Notes: generated from the sequence alone by a model not told the origin. Shown: positions 7,901 through 16,775, numbered from the stretch's first letter. The stretch is DNA of 64,000 nt from Paenalicyclobacillus cellulosilyticus (GCF_014647315.1 NZ_BMOY01000004.1:1-64000), one strand, 5' to 3'. A program made the numbers and translations.

Positions 7901-9629
7901 ATGTTGGATCAACTTTCGTGGAAAGTTGGCGGGCAACAGGGAGAAGGTGTCGAGAGCACCGGCGAGACGTTCGCGATTGCGCTCAACCGCCGTGGCTACT
8001 ACGTCTACTCCTTCCGTCACTTCTCCTCGCGCATCAAAGGAGGCCACTCCAACGACAAGGTGCGCGTCAGCCTGGAGCGGTACCGCGCCAGCACGGAATA
8101 CACCGACGTGTTGTTGGCGTTCGATCAGGAATCCATCGACCTCAACGTCGGCGAGGTGCGGCCGGGGGGGTGTCGTGATCGCGGATGCCAAGTTCAACCC
8201 GACGGCCCCGGAGCACGTGCGCCTGTTCCCCGTGCCACTCACGCAAATCGCCGAAGCGTGCGGTTCGGCCATCATGAAGAACATGGTATCGCTCGGCGCC
8301 TCGGCCTGTGTGCTCGGCCTGCCGGTGGACATCTTCACGGAGGTCGTCGTGGAGCGGTTCAGCCGCAAGGGGCAAAAAGTGGTCGAGCAGAACATGCAGG
8401 CCATCGAGCGCGGTTACGCATATATGCGCGATCTCGGTGGTGCCTTGCCGGAGTTCGCCCTCAAGCCGGCCGAGCCGCGGCGCCACCTGTTCATGATGGG
8501 CAACGACGCCATTGCGCTCGGCGCCTTGGCGGCCGGGGCACGGGTGATGCCGGCTTACCCCATCACTCCCGCGTCCGACATCATGGAATCCCTCATCCGC
8601 CGCTTCCCGGAAGTGGGCGGCGTCGTCGTCCAGACCGAGGACGAGATCGCGGCGCTCACCATGGCCATCGGTGCCGCGTACGGCGGCGCGCGCGCCTTCA
8701 CCGCCACCTCCGGGCCGGGCTTGTCGCTCATGATGGAAGCCATCGGCCTCGCAGGCATGACGGAGACCCCGGTGGTCATCGTCGACACGCAACGCGGCGG
8801 GCCGTCCACCGGCTTGCCGACGAAGCAGGAGCAGTCCGACCTGTTGGCGGCCCTGTTCGGGAACCACGGCGAAATCCCGAAGATCGTCCTCAACCCGGCG
8901 ACGACCGAGGAATGTTTCACCGTCATGGGCAAGGCGTTCAACCTGGCCGAGTACTACCAATGCCCCGTCATCGTCATGACCGATCTCGCCCTCTCCTTGA
9001 GCAAGCAGACGACCGACTGGCTGCGCCTGGAGGACATCGAGATTGACCGCGGGCTCGTGGTTGCACCGGAAGAACTGGCCGACCTGCCGGTACACCACGA
9101 GTTCAAACGCTACGCCATCACCGAGTCGGGCATTTCGCCGCGCGTGTTCCCGGGTGTCAAAGGCGGCCTGCACCACGTCACCGGTGTCGAGCACATGGAG
9201 ACGGGGCGCCCGAACGAGACGCCGGCCAACCGTGCCAAGATGATGGAAAAACGCATGCGCAAGCTGCGCGGCGTGGAGTTGCCGGGCAGCGTCGTGCGCA
9301 CGGGCGATGCGCAGCCGGATGTCGCCATCGTCGGGATTGGCTCGAGCATCGGACCCATCGCGGAAGCGGCCGCGCGCTTGCGCCAACAGGGTTACCGGGC
9401 GGCGCATGTGCACGTCCACGCCTTGTTGCCGTTCCCGGTGCGGCAACTGCAGGAGGCCATCGCGGACGCCAAGCAAGTCGTGGTCGTGGAGAACAACGCC
9501 ACCGGCCAGCTGCGCCATTTGATGTCGTTCTTCGGCGTCGAGCACCCGCGGGTGTCCAGCCTGCTCAAGTTTGACGGGACGCCGTTTCTGCCTGTGGAGA
9601 TCTACAACCATTGCAAGGGGATGATGTGA
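7901..9629 (+). CDS. korA: 2-oxoacid:ferredoxin oxidoreductase subunit alpha (KorA), with frameshift at a G7 run
   Basis: The gene needs two frames. It starts at the ATG 7901 (MLDQLSWKVGGQQGEG) and reads the gamma-type domain to NVGEVRPGG. At a run of seven G (8164-8170) the frame must shift so that it continues VVIADAKFNPTAPEHVR. With six G the gene would be continuous, about 575 residues, normal for KorA. The rest is a fused gamma-alpha subunit: pyrimidine-binding domain YPITPASDIMESL, TATSGPGLSLMMEA, and the C-terminal domain ending just before korB. With KorB it oxidises 2-oxoglutarate or a related 2-oxoacid to the acyl-CoA, reducing ferredoxin. Sequence error, a recent mutation or programmed frameshifting are all possible; the intact partner gene makes error or slippage likely. 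Confidence 0.85.
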
Positions 9630-9631
9630 TC

Positions 9632-10498
9632 ATGGCGACGGTCAAGGACTTCCGCAACGACGTGCGGCCGAACTGGTGCCCGGGGTGCGGTGACTTCTCC
9701 GTCCAGGCGTCCATCCAACGCGCGCTCGCAGCCCTGGGCAAAGAGCCGCACGAGGTGGCCATCGTCTCGGGCATCGGCTGCTCCGGGCGGATCTCCGGTT
9801 ACATCAACGCATACGGCTTCCACGGGGTGCACGGGCGCGCCTTGTCCACCGCGCAGGGGCTGAAACTCGCCAACCGGAACCTGACCGTGATTGCGGCAGG
9901 GGGCGACGGCGACGGATTTGGCATCGGCCTCAATCACTTCATGCACGCCGTCCGCCGGAACATGGACATCACGTATATCGTGATGGACAACCAGATCTAC
10001 GGCCTGACCAAAGGCCAGCACTCGCCGACGAGCGCGCACGGGTTCAAGGCCAAGACGACGCCGTCCGGCAACATCGAGAACGCCATTGTCCCGGCGCAGG
10101 TGGCGCTCGCCGCAGGCATCACGTTCCTGGCGCAAGGTTTCTCGAGCGACGTCAACCAGCTGGTGCGGCTCATCCAGGAAGCCATCCAGCACCGCGGCTT
10201 CGCGCTGGTGAACGTGTTCAGCCCTTGTGTCACGTACAACAAGATCAACACCTACGATTGGTACAAGGAGCACATCCGCAACCTGGACGAGATACCGGAT
10301 TACGATCCGACCGACCGTGCGGCGGCGATGAAGATGGTCGTGGAGACGCACGGGCTGTGCACCGGTCTCATCTACAAGGACGAGCACAGCGTACCGTACG
10401 AAGACCAGATCCCCGGCTATCGGGAGGAGCCCATCGCGTTCTCCGACATTCACATGGATCCGGCGCTGTTCGAGAAAACCTTGCGGGCGTATGCCTGA
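9632..10498 (+). CDS. korB: 2-oxoacid:ferredoxin oxidoreductase subunit beta (KorB)
   Basis: A 288-residue thiamine-diphosphate-binding subunit. The N-terminal WCPGCGDFSVQ has the CxxC that helps hold the [4Fe-4S] cluster; GIGCSGRISGY supplies a further cysteine; the ThDP/Mg motif is GGDGDGFGIGLNHF ... MDNQIYGLTKGQ. The ATG at 9632 follows AAGGGGATG and starts MATVKDFRNDVRPNW as family members do. It starts 2 bases after the korA stop, so the two are co-translated. The pair forms a cytoplasmic complex linking the TCA cycle to ferredoxin. A clear intrinsic terminator follows. Confidence 0.95.
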   Translation: MATVKDFRNDVRPNWCPGCGDFSVQASIQRALAALGKEPHEVAIVSGIGCSGRISGYINAYGFHGVHGRALSTAQGLKLANRNLTVIAAGGDGDGFGIGLNHFMHAVRRNMDITYIVMDNQIYGLTKGQHSPTSAHGFKAKTTPSGNIENAIVPAQVALAAGITFLAQGFSSDVNQLVRLIQEAIQHRGFALVNVFSPCVTYNKINTYDWYKEHIRNLDEIPDYDPTDRAAAMKMVVETHGLCTGLIYKDEHSVPYEDQIPGYREEPIAFSDIHMDPALFEKTLRAYA

Positions 10499-10509
10499 AC
10501 GGTTCCGAC

Positions 10510-10528
10510 CGGATGTGACATCCGTTTT
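10510..10528 (+). terminator. Intrinsic terminator of korAB
   Basis: CGGATG, loop TGA, CATCCG, then TTTT. It sits 11 bases after the korB stop and touches the end of the convergent Nudix gene. Confidence 0.75.
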
Positions 10529-11000
10529 ACCCTTCGCGCCTTTGCGTCATCCACCAACGCCAGAGCTCGGCGTAGACATCATCGAGCACCAGCGGGCTGA
10601 CACCTGGCCACGAACGCAGGTCTTCCGGCCGCGGCAGCGGCCGGAAGACCCGTACATCCACCGTCTCGGCATCCTCCGGGCGCGCGCGGACGTCGCGCAG
10701 CGAGCCCTCGAATACCCACTTCCACGCTGTCCCGCCCGGCTTGGTGTACGCGTACTCCGCCACCCAGCGCATCGGTCCCAGCACCGCGCCCGCCTCCTCG
10801 GCCGCTTCGCGTCGTGCCGCGGCTTCCGCGGACTCCCCTGGTTCCAACTTGCCCCCCGGCAACTCCCAGCCGCGGGTGCGGTGTCGAACCCACACCCAGC
10901 CATCCTCGAATTCCGCCAGCACGAGCACCGCTTCGGGGGAATGGCGATGCGCCGGGTTCATATGAAATCCGAATGCCGGCCGAATGATGCCATGCTCCAC
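10527..11000 (-). CDS. Nudix hydrolase, YtkD-like
   Basis: A 157-residue protein. The GTG start at 11000 is set by GGGGGAG 7 bases upstream and gives the length of B. subtilis YtkD (158). The Nudix box is complete: GGKLEPGESAEAAARREAAEEAG, with the REAAEE core that binds metal. The preceding TRGWELPGGK matches YtkD's RGYEFPGGK. YtkD hydrolyses nucleotide di/triphosphates such as 8-oxo-dGTP and can remove 5' phosphates from RNA; which activity applies here is not visible. The gene stands alone, convergent with korB and divergent from the DUF4149 gene. Confidence 0.85.
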   Translation of the reverse strand: MEHGIIRPAFGFHMNPAHRHSPEAVLVLAEFEDGWVWVRHRTRGWELPGGKLEPGESAEAAARREAAEEAGAVLGPMRWVAEYAYTKPGGTAWKWVFEGSLRDVRARPEDAETVDVRVFRPLPRPEDLRSWPGVSPLVLDDVYAELWRWWMTQRREG

Positions 11001-11030
11001 GCAGGCTCTCCCCCTTTTGCCAGACATGCA

Positions 11031-11039
11031 TGGTACAAT
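11031..11039 (+). promoter_or_regulatory. Extended -10 promoter of the DUF4149 gene
   Basis: TGGTACAAT, an extended -10 (TGnTACAAT), lies 22 bp before the TTG start. No good -35 is seen. Confidence 0.5.
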
Positions 11040-11060
11040 GCTCCTGGAGGTGTTTCCCGC

Positions 11061-11549
11061 TTGCGCTCGTTCTTCCGTTGGTTGTTGTATCTCGGCCTGT
11101 CCGTCTGGTTGGGCTCCGCGGTCTATTTTTCGTTTTTCGTGGCGGCCAAGGTGTTCTCCCGCCTGTCTGAGGACGAAGCGGCGAACGTGGTCCAGTTGTT
11201 GTTTCCTGATTTCTTCCTGTTGTGTGCGGTCGCGTCCATCCTGGTCCTGCTCCTGTACACGGCGCTCGCCGGCAGGACGCCGCGCATGGCCTTCTGGGTT
11301 GGCAACGTGTCGGCATGGGCGGGCGCCTTGGCTGCGTCGGCCAATCGTTGGCTGATCCTGCCGCACATCGAGCGGATTGAACGCGCCATGGGCCCCGTCA
11401 GCCGCGCGCCGCAGGCGCAGCTGCGCCAGTTCGGGATGTGGCACGGGGTCTCCATGTCCCTCGACCTGCTCGGTATCGTGGCCGCCGCCCTCATCGCGCT
11501 GTGTTTGGCCATTCAGGCGGAACAACGCGATCACGGCCGCCTCTGGTAA
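11061..11549 (+). CDS. DUF4149-type small membrane protein
   Basis: A 162-residue integral membrane protein. The TTG start at 11061 is chosen because TGGAGGTG lies 8 bases upstream; the frame is open much further back but that part overlaps the divergent Nudix gene and looks random. There are four likely membrane spans (about residues 5-27, 47-68, 75-93 and 133-153). The W-L-G-S-A-V-Y-F pattern in the first span and the W-H-G-V-S-M near the last are typical of the TMEM205-like DUF4149 family. Function is unknown. Confidence 0.7.
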   Translation: MRSFFRWLLYLGLSVWLGSAVYFSFFVAAKVFSRLSEDEAANVVQLLFPDFFLLCAVASILVLLLYTALAGRTPRMAFWVGNVSAWAGALAASANRWLILPHIERIERAMGPVSRAPQAQLRQFGMWHGVSMSLDLLGIVAAALIALCLAIQAEQRDHGRLW

Positions 11550-11606
11550 ACCACCTCATCCGCCAAGCAGGGTGTCCGGAACGACCGCCAAAGGGGGTCT
11601 CTGAGG

Positions 11607-11966
11607 TTGCCGCATGAAGTTCCACCGCATGCATTCACGAGCGTCCGCGTGCCGTCAGGTTGTTCTCTGTTGCGCAAGGAAGAGTATGAATACCGGACCG
11701 CGCACAACCGCTACCGCATCGAGCTGTTCCAAGAACAAAGCGGCGCTTGGTACGCGGTCGCCGTGCCCTTGGAAGGGGAGCGGCTCATCGTGTACGGATC
11801 GCCCGTCGTCGCTTCCGCCGCCGACGCCTTGCAAGCCGTCGTGGACAAGATCACCCGCGAATCGCCGCTGCTCGAGGGAATTGCCGGCGCGGGCGCCTTC
11901 CGAAAAGATGAAGAGCAACCCGGTACAGAAGCTGGCGAGCACAGAGATGAAGGTGCCGCCCGTTAG
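11607..11966 (+). CDS. Small hypothetical protein
   Basis: A 119-residue soluble protein. The TTG start at 11607 follows AAAGGGGG by 9 bases. The centre (RYRIELFQEQSGAWYAVAV, then GSPVVASAADALQAVVDKI) looks like a small alpha/beta fold with a strand pair and an amphipathic helix. The C-terminal 25 residues are charged and low in complexity. The stop codon lies inside an 11-bp hairpin. Nothing links it to a known family. It follows the DUF4149 gene by 57 bp and may share its transcript. Confidence 0.55.
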   Translation: MPHEVPPHAFTSVRVPSGCSLLRKEEYEYRTAHNRYRIELFQEQSGAWYAVAVPLEGERLIVYGSPVVASAADALQAVVDKITRESPLLEGIAGAGAFRKDEEQPGTEAGEHRDEGAAR

Positions 11967-11977
11967 CGGGCGGCACC
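11952..11977 (+). terminator. Bidirectional hairpin terminator spanning a stop codon
   Basis: GGTGCCGCCCG, loop TTAG, CGGGCGGCACC: a perfect 11-bp stem whose loop contains the TAG stop of the upstream gene. It lies between two convergent genes. No T-run follows. Confidence 0.65.
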
Positions 11978-11991
11978 GCAAGCCCGGCCTC

Positions 11992-12480
11992 TCACCACCA
12001 TTTCCCAAACAGCCAACCGATGATGATGCCGACCAACGCGCCGGCGACGACCTCCCTCGGTTCGTGCCCGAGGATCTCCTTGAGGCGTTCGCCTTCCTGG
12101 GTGACCGAGGTCTCGAAGCTCATGTTCGATTGTGCCATTTCGAGCGCAAGCCGGTTGAGCAACACCGCGTGCTCCCCGGCGTGCCGGCGGATGCCGCCCG
12201 CATCGTACATCACGATGGCCGCAAATACGACCGCCGTCGCAAACACCGGCGACTGCGGGCCGACGACGATGGCCAGCGCGCTCGTCAACGCCGCCACGCC
12301 GGCTGCGTGCGAACTGGGCATCCCCCCCGCATCGATGACCTTGTGGAAGTCCCAAGCTTTGTGCGTCAAATAATGGATAGGGACCTTCAGTGCCTGCGTG
12401 AAGAGGATGGCGGTGATGGCCGCCATCAACGGCGCGTTCCGCCACAACCCCCACAGAAACGCAAGGACATCCGTCCGCAT
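11992..12480 (-). CDS. YuiD-like divergent PAP2 (DUF212) membrane protein
   Basis: A 162-residue membrane protein. The key motif GGMPSSHAAGVAALT matches the conserved serine-histidine block of the acid phosphatase/vanadium-haloperoxidase-related family DUF212, with a second conserved block YDAGGIRRHAGEHA and a C-terminal LGHEPREVVAGALVGIIIG. Four to five membrane spans. B. subtilis YuiD has the same size. The ATG at 12480 is used, but a TTG two codons upstream sits better from GGGAG. Together with the 3D-domain, YutE and DUF1805 genes it recalls the yui/yut/yun region of B. subtilis. Substrate unknown. Confidence 0.85.
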   Translation of the reverse strand: MRTDVLAFLWGLWRNAPLMAAITAILFTQALKVPIHYLTHKAWDFHKVIDAGGMPSSHAAGVAALTSALAIVVGPQSPVFATAVVFAAIVMYDAGGIRRHAGEHAVLLNRLALEMAQSNMSFETSVTQEGERLKEILGHEPREVVAGALVGIIIGWLFGKWW

Positions 12481-12837
12481 GAACAAATCCACACTCCCTG
12501 CACCGCCCGCAAGCCTGCCTCGCGCATCCTTCCCACCAAAGAAGGATGTACGACCACCGGACTCGCCCACCGCCGGCGGTGTCCCTTCGTTCACCACCGC
12601 CACAACACGTTCAACTCCATGGTACCACATTCCCGCGCCAGCCCCAATCGGCTGTTCGCCGGTACATGGACATCGGCATCATCCAAGGTGCAACACGTGC
12701 GGCAGATGCCTGGGCGAGACAGGCTCGCGTTCCATATATTGAAGGAGGCCGAAGTGTGGCGATCCGACGTTTCGCTGCCACTGCACCGGGACCGCCGCAC
12801 GCCATCGCGCGTGTGCACACGAGAAGGGAGAGCAGCG
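12481..12837. other. Intergenic region between the YuiD-like and DUF1805 genes
   Basis: No gene can be supported. A strong ribosome site GAAGGAGG at 12741-12748 precedes GTG at 12754, which is in frame with the DUF1805 gene and would add 28 Arg-rich residues. The added part does not resemble the family, so the ATG at 12838 is preferred, but the site is unexplained. Confidence 0.4.
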
Positions 12838-13170
12838 ATGATCACGGTCTATCCCGTTCCGATGGAGAACTTCACAGCCATCGCCATCCACGTCCAACTG
12901 CCGAAAACCGACCTGTTGATCCTGCGGACAGAGGGCGGATATGTGATGTGCGGCGCCCTCGACATTGGCTTATTGCGCGATAAGCTGGCAGACAGAGGTA
13001 TTGTCGCCGCACGGGCGGTCGGCGTCCGCACCATCGACGAACTCCTGCACGGCCATGTGGAATCCTGCACCCAGGCGGCCGAAGCCCTCGGCATCCGGGA
13101 GGGGATGCCTGTCCGGGAGGCCTTGGCGCGGATGCAGCGTGCTGCCTCCGCCACGGCGGCGCAGGCGTAA
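12838..13170 (+). CDS. DUF1805 family protein (YunC-like)
   Basis: A 110-residue cytoplasmic protein. YVMCGALDIGLLRDKLADRG, followed by AARAVGVRTIDELL, is the conserved core of DUF1805 and matches B. subtilis YunC closely in order and length (about 100 residues). The ATG follows AAGGGAG. The function of the family is unknown. The stop codon lies in a hairpin (13159-13180). Confidence 0.88.
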   Translation: MITVYPVPMENFTAIAIHVQLPKTDLLILRTEGGYVMCGALDIGLLRDKLADRGIVAARAVGVRTIDELLHGHVESCTQAAEALGIREGMPVREALARMQRAASATAAQA

Positions 13171-13199
13171 CGGCCTGCGCCCGCCTGGCGCCCGCCTGG
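13159..13199 (+). terminator. Hairpin over the DUF1805 stop, then a short tandem repeat
   Basis: GCGCAGGC (13159-13166) pairs with GCCTGCGC (13173-13180) around the stop codon. CGCCCGCCTGG is then repeated in tandem at 13178-13188 and 13189-13199. Confidence 0.5.
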
Positions 13200-13254
13200 C
13201 CTCCAGGGTGGACAGCCGGAATCGCCTCCGAGCAGACACACCGAAAAGACCGGC

Positions 13255-14502
13255 TCACCTGCTGCGCAATTCATCCAACCGGATGGCCCGCTTGTGGACG
13301 GTGTGCACCCACGTCCGGTTGGTCCGGGTGAAATACGCCTGCAACACCACCGGCCCCCAGGTCCACAGGAAAAACGGCAGGATGAACAGCCCAAAGTACG
13401 CCCGCCAATTCACTCGTTCCAACAGCAGAGCCAAAGGGAGCTGAAGATACAGCAAGACGTTGACGACCACCCAAAACTCGGTCGGCAACAGGCGCGTCAT
13501 GTCGTTGATGAAGGTGTGCGGCGTCGCCACCTGCAACACCATCATCAGCGAGGTCAGAAACAGGATGAGAAAACGCATCGGTTGAAACAGGTAAATCCCC
13601 GCGTCCAGTTTGGCCAGGTTGCGCTCGCGCAACCCCGCCAGGATGAGCGGCCACATATGGGTGCGCGCACAATGGAAATGCCCCTGCATCCAACGCAGGC
13701 GTTGACGCACCGACGCCCACAACCCGGTCGGCTTCTCGTCGTAGACCTTCGCGTCGTGCGCCCACACCGGATAGATGCCTCGCTCGACGCACCGGACCCC
13801 GAATTCGAGGTCTTCCGTGAGGCCGGTTGCCCCCCATCCCAGTTCCTTGAGCAACGCCATGTCGATGCACAACCCTGTCCCGCCCAAGGAGCAGGAGAGG
13901 CCTAAATTCTGCCGGGCGTTTTGCCACATCCTGTTGCTGTACCAATACGAGATGGCCATCGAGACACTGACCCAAGTGTCAAACGGGTTCTTCACCCCGA
14001 GGTAACCTTGGATGACGCGATGGCCTTCACACAAATAGTCGTTCATGATCCGCAGGAAGTCCGGTGCCACCAGGTTGTCGGCGTCGAACATCACCACCGC
14101 GTCATACGCCTTGCCGCTGCGCCACAGTTGTTCCAACATCCATTCGATGGCATATCCCTTCGCCCGCTTCGTCTCGTGGTAACGCTCATACACCACCGCC
14201 CCGTGCCGGCGGGCGACTTCAGCCGTATGGTCCGTACAGTTATCGGCGACCACGTAAATATCGTACAGGTCCCGCGGATAGTCCTGTCCCTGCAAGCTGT
14301 CGATGAGCGGTCCGATGACCCGCTGCTCGTCGTGCGCCGGGATGATGACCGCGAACCGCTTTTGGGGGGCAAACCGCAGGACGCGCTTGCGGTGCCATAC
14401 CCCAAACAGCGAGAGCACGATTTGGTACACGCCGATGGCGCCCGTCAACAGTTGCATCACCGTGTAACACGCATTGACCAACACCTGCAACAGGGACACC
14501 AA
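13255..14502 (-). CDS. Membrane glycosyltransferase family 2 (BcsA/IcaA-like)
   Basis: A 415-residue processive-type glycosyltransferase. One N-terminal span (about residues 7-35) is followed by a GT-A domain with VIIPAHDEQ, the DxD motif in MFDADN, TEDLEFG and the acceptor motif QRLRWMQG (Q-x-x-R-W). Three or four C-terminal spans follow. The QxxRW motif suggests polymer synthesis at the membrane with a UDP-sugar donor, such as an exopolysaccharide or a glycolipid. No polysaccharide operon is attached. The conventional start at 14502 gives a hydrophobic N-terminus; the upstream 300 bp belongs to the divergent DedA promoter area. Confidence 0.88.
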   Translation of the reverse strand: MVSLLQVLVNACYTVMQLLTGAIGVYQIVLSLFGVWHRKRVLRFAPQKRFAVIIPAHDEQRVIGPLIDSLQGQDYPRDLYDIYVVADNCTDHTAEVARRHGAVVYERYHETKRAKGYAIEWMLEQLWRSGKAYDAVVMFDADNLVAPDFLRIMNDYLCEGHRVIQGYLGVKNPFDTWVSVSMAISYWYSNRMWQNARQNLGLSCSLGGTGLCIDMALLKELGWGATGLTEDLEFGVRCVERGIYPVWAHDAKVYDEKPTGLWASVRQRLRWMQGHFHCARTHMWPLILAGLRERNLAKLDAGIYLFQPMRFLILFLTSLMMVLQVATPHTFINDMTRLLPTEFWVVVNVLLYLQLPLALLLERVNWRAYFGLFILPFFLWTWGPVVLQAYFTRTNRTWVHTVHKRAIRLDELRSR

Positions 14503-14648
14503 ACATCCCCTCAGCTTTCAGTCTGGCATCGCCGAACGGCCGGCGCGGAACCCGTCGCGTCCCGTGACAAAACCCATACGCCCCGCGGAGGGGAACCCAT
14601 ACGTCCCATTTTGCGGACAGCCTGGCACAATGTCAATGAATCCGCCCA

Positions 14649-14699
14649 GGACAAACTGGGACATTCGTTCACATTTTGTCCGTTATCCTGTACGATAAC
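14649..14699 (+). promoter_or_regulatory. DedA promoter with two inverted-repeat operators
   Basis: TTCACA (14668-14673) and TACGAT (14691-14696) are 17 bp apart. GGACAAA (14649-14655) and TTTGTCC (14675-14681) form an inverted repeat around the -35. GTTATC-CTGTAC-GATAAC (14682-14699) is a perfect palindrome over the -10. This is the layout of a repressor-controlled promoter. The rest of 14503-14809 holds no gene. Confidence 0.5.
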
Positions 14700-14809
14700 T
14701 CTGAAGCCGTGGGCCAGACCGCAAACCGCGTGTGCATGCCGTGGCGAACGAGCAGGGCCCCACCCGGTTTGTCCACCCATCTCAATCTCTATGCCAAGGA
14801 GGCTCCAGT

Positions 14810-15424
14810 GTGACCGCACACCTCAGCACATGGGTCGCCCATTACGGGATGGCGGCCGTGTTCATCCTGATGACCTTGGAGAGTGCATGCATCCCGATTC
14901 CGAGCGAAGCGGTCGTCCCCTACGCCGGTTATCTCGCGGCCGAACACACCTTGTCTCTGCCGGCCGTGATCCTCGTCACCACCGCCGCCAATGTGTTCGG
15001 CGGCCTCATCGCATACGCGGTAGGGTTGTACGGCGGCCGGCCTTTCATCCTTCGCTGCGGCCGCTACGTGCTCCTGCGTCCGTCCCACCTTGAACGGGCG
15101 GAAGCGTGGTTTGCGCGCTACGGCGAGATCACCGTGTTCGTTTGCCGACTGCTGCCGGCACTGCGCACGTTCATCTCGTTGCCTGCCGGCATGGCCAAGA
15201 TGCGTTTATGGCGGTTTATCCTGTACTCCGCCCTCGGCTCCCTGCCTTGGAACTTCGCCCTGGCGGTGGCAGGGTATGAACTTGGGCGGCATTGGTCCCA
15301 GGTCGACACCTACGTGAAGCCGCTCGTCTACGTGGGCGCAGCCATCCTGGCGGCCGCCGTCGTCTGGTTCTGGCTGGGGCGCCGGGAACGGTCACACCCC
15401 GGGTCCTCCGACGCCGAGAATTGA
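14810..15424 (+). CDS. DedA family (SNARE-associated/VTT) membrane protein
   Basis: A 204-residue membrane protein. The GTG at 14810 is preceded by AAGGAGG. Conserved DedA features: ESACIPIPSEAVVPYAGYLA, an early re-entrant region with E and a proline pair, GLYGGRPF, FVCRLLPALRTFISLPAGMAKM (the R-x-x-P-x-x-R motif) and a final hydrophobic span. The family moves undecaprenyl phosphate or phospholipids across the membrane and is needed for envelope and proton-motive-force maintenance. It ends 33 bp inside the convergent HD-domain gene. Two palindromes at its promoter suggest specific regulation. Confidence 0.9.
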   Translation: MTAHLSTWVAHYGMAAVFILMTLESACIPIPSEAVVPYAGYLAAEHTLSLPAVILVTTAANVFGGLIAYAVGLYGGRPFILRCGRYVLLRPSHLERAEAWFARYGEITVFVCRLLPALRTFISLPAGMAKMRLWRFILYSALGSLPWNFALAVAGYELGRHWSQVDTYVKPLVYVGAAILAAAVVWFWLGRRERSHPGSSDAEN

Positions 15425-16657
15425 ACGGATGCGCGCTTGTTGCGGACCCCCTCCCGCCAACAGCTCCCTGGGGAAAAACAGCCGGTACTCGGAATCCGGC
15501 ACCAAGGCGCGCACAATCTTCGACACACGGGAAAGCTCCGTCTTCTCACCGCTTGGCAACAGCAGCGTGATGCCCTCGCCGCGGTACACGTAACCGGAGA
15601 GGGCGGAGGTCCGCCCGCATATGTAGTAGTCGGGATGGAAACCCAACGCGCGCGCAGCCGTGCGCAGCGCCGCCCACTCCTCCGGCGATGGCTCGGGCCG
15701 CACCACGTACGTGAACAGCCGGCGGTGCAAAAATCGCCGCGCCAGGTCGGAGAGCACCGGATCGGCCGCTTGCGACCAACGGCGAAACGCGTACAACAAG
15801 GTCGACTCATCGACCGCCAGGTAGTCTTCGACCCGGACCCGTTCCGGGTCCTCCGTGAGCAGCACCGTGAGTTCTGCCGGCATCTCCGTGAGCGACCCGT
15901 CCTGCCAACACTCGCTGGCCCGCCGCAAGACTTGGGCCACGAGCACGTCGCTGCCGACCGTCACAGGGTGGAAATAGACCTGTGTATACATAAAATAACG
16001 AGCGAAGATGTATTGTTCGGCCGTGTGCATGCCGCTCGCCTTCAGCACCACCGCCCCGTCGGCGAGGGTGAGCGACCGGATGAGGCGCGTGAGCTCGAAC
16101 CGGCCGTACGACACCCCGGTGTGCAGCGCATCCCGCAGCAAGTAGTCCATGCGGTCCACGTCGAGCTGGCTCGCGATGAGTTGCCGGATGTACGGGTTGC
16201 CTCCTTCTTTGCGCAGAATGGCGATGAGTTCGGCGGTGAAATCCTCTCCCATCTCGGCGAGGATGCCGTGCAATTCCTCGTCTTCCTCCAAAATCCGCCG
16301 CGTCCAGTGTTCATGGTGCACCGGGTGGATGGATTCAAACGTGTGCGAGAACGGGCCGTGGCCCACATCGTGCAACAACGCAGCGGCGAGCGCGAGGCGG
16401 CGATCCCGCTCATGTTCCGGCCATCCGCATTCCTTGCGCAGGTGATCCAGGACCCGCCGCATCGTCTCGTACGCGCCCAGCGAATGGGTGAAGCGGCTGT
16501 GCTCCGCGCCGTGAAACGTCAAGTACGAGGTGCCGAGTTGCCGGATCCGGCGCAGCCGCTGCACCGCCGCCGTGTTCACCAGGCGCCAGATCCACGGGTC
16601 GTCGACCCGGATCTCGTCGTGCACCGGGTCTTTCAGGACTTTTTCAAACACGGCCAC
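15392..16657 (-). CDS. HD-domain phosphohydrolase, YwfO-like
   Basis: A 421-residue cytoplasmic enzyme. The GTG start at 16657 follows AAGGGAGG. The HD metal site is clear: EHSRFTHSLGAYE near residue 50, LLHDVGHGPFSHTFE near 95, and QLDVDRMDYLLRDALHTGVSYG near 180. These four blocks define dGTPase/SAMHD1-like enzymes, and the whole length fits B. subtilis YwfO, which hydrolyses nucleoside triphosphates. It follows the Fe-S carrier gene on the same strand but is separated from it by a probable terminator. The true substrate is not visible. Confidence 0.9.
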   Translation of the reverse strand: MAVFEKVLKDPVHDEIRVDDPWIWRLVNTAAVQRLRRIRQLGTSYLTFHGAEHSRFTHSLGAYETMRRVLDHLRKECGWPEHERDRRLALAAALLHDVGHGPFSHTFESIHPVHHEHWTRRILEEDEELHGILAEMGEDFTAELIAILRKEGGNPYIRQLIASQLDVDRMDYLLRDALHTGVSYGRFELTRLIRSLTLADGAVVLKASGMHTAEQYIFARYFMYTQVYFHPVTVGSDVLVAQVLRRASECWQDGSLTEMPAELTVLLTEDPERVRVEDYLAVDESTLLYAFRRWSQAADPVLSDLARRFLHRRLFTYVVRPEPSPEEWAALRTAARALGFHPDYYICGRTSALSGYVYRGEGITLLLPSGEKTELSRVSKIVRALVPDSEYRLFFPRELLAGGGPQQARIRSILGVGGPGV

Positions 16658-16680
16658 CGCCCATCCTCCCTTCACCACAC

Positions 16681-16720
16681 AAAAGAAGAGCCCCGGAGGA
16701 ACCGTCTCCTCAGGGCTTGT
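16681..16720 (-). terminator. Intrinsic terminator of the peroxiredoxin/Fe-S carrier unit
   Basis: On the minus strand AGCCC...GGAG pairs with CTCC...GGGCT and is followed by TCTTCTTTT. It lies about 60 bp after the Fe-S carrier stop and just before the YwfO-like start. Confidence 0.6.
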
Positions 16721-16775
16721 GCGACCCCTGCAGGCTTGCGCGACGCCGCAGCCCGGATGGTTCCCCTGGGCTCCC

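Noticed and set aside
8140-8190. Programmed -1 frameshift in korA with a stimulating stem
   Set aside because: A G-run is seen, but no slippery heptamer of the X-XXY-YYZ type with A/T, and no clear downstream pseudoknot; error or mutation remains simpler, so only the split is reported.
16200-16657. HD-domain gene as a Cas3-like or toxin system part
   Set aside because: The four HD blocks and total length match YwfO/dGTPase-type housekeeping proteins, and no defence genes are near.
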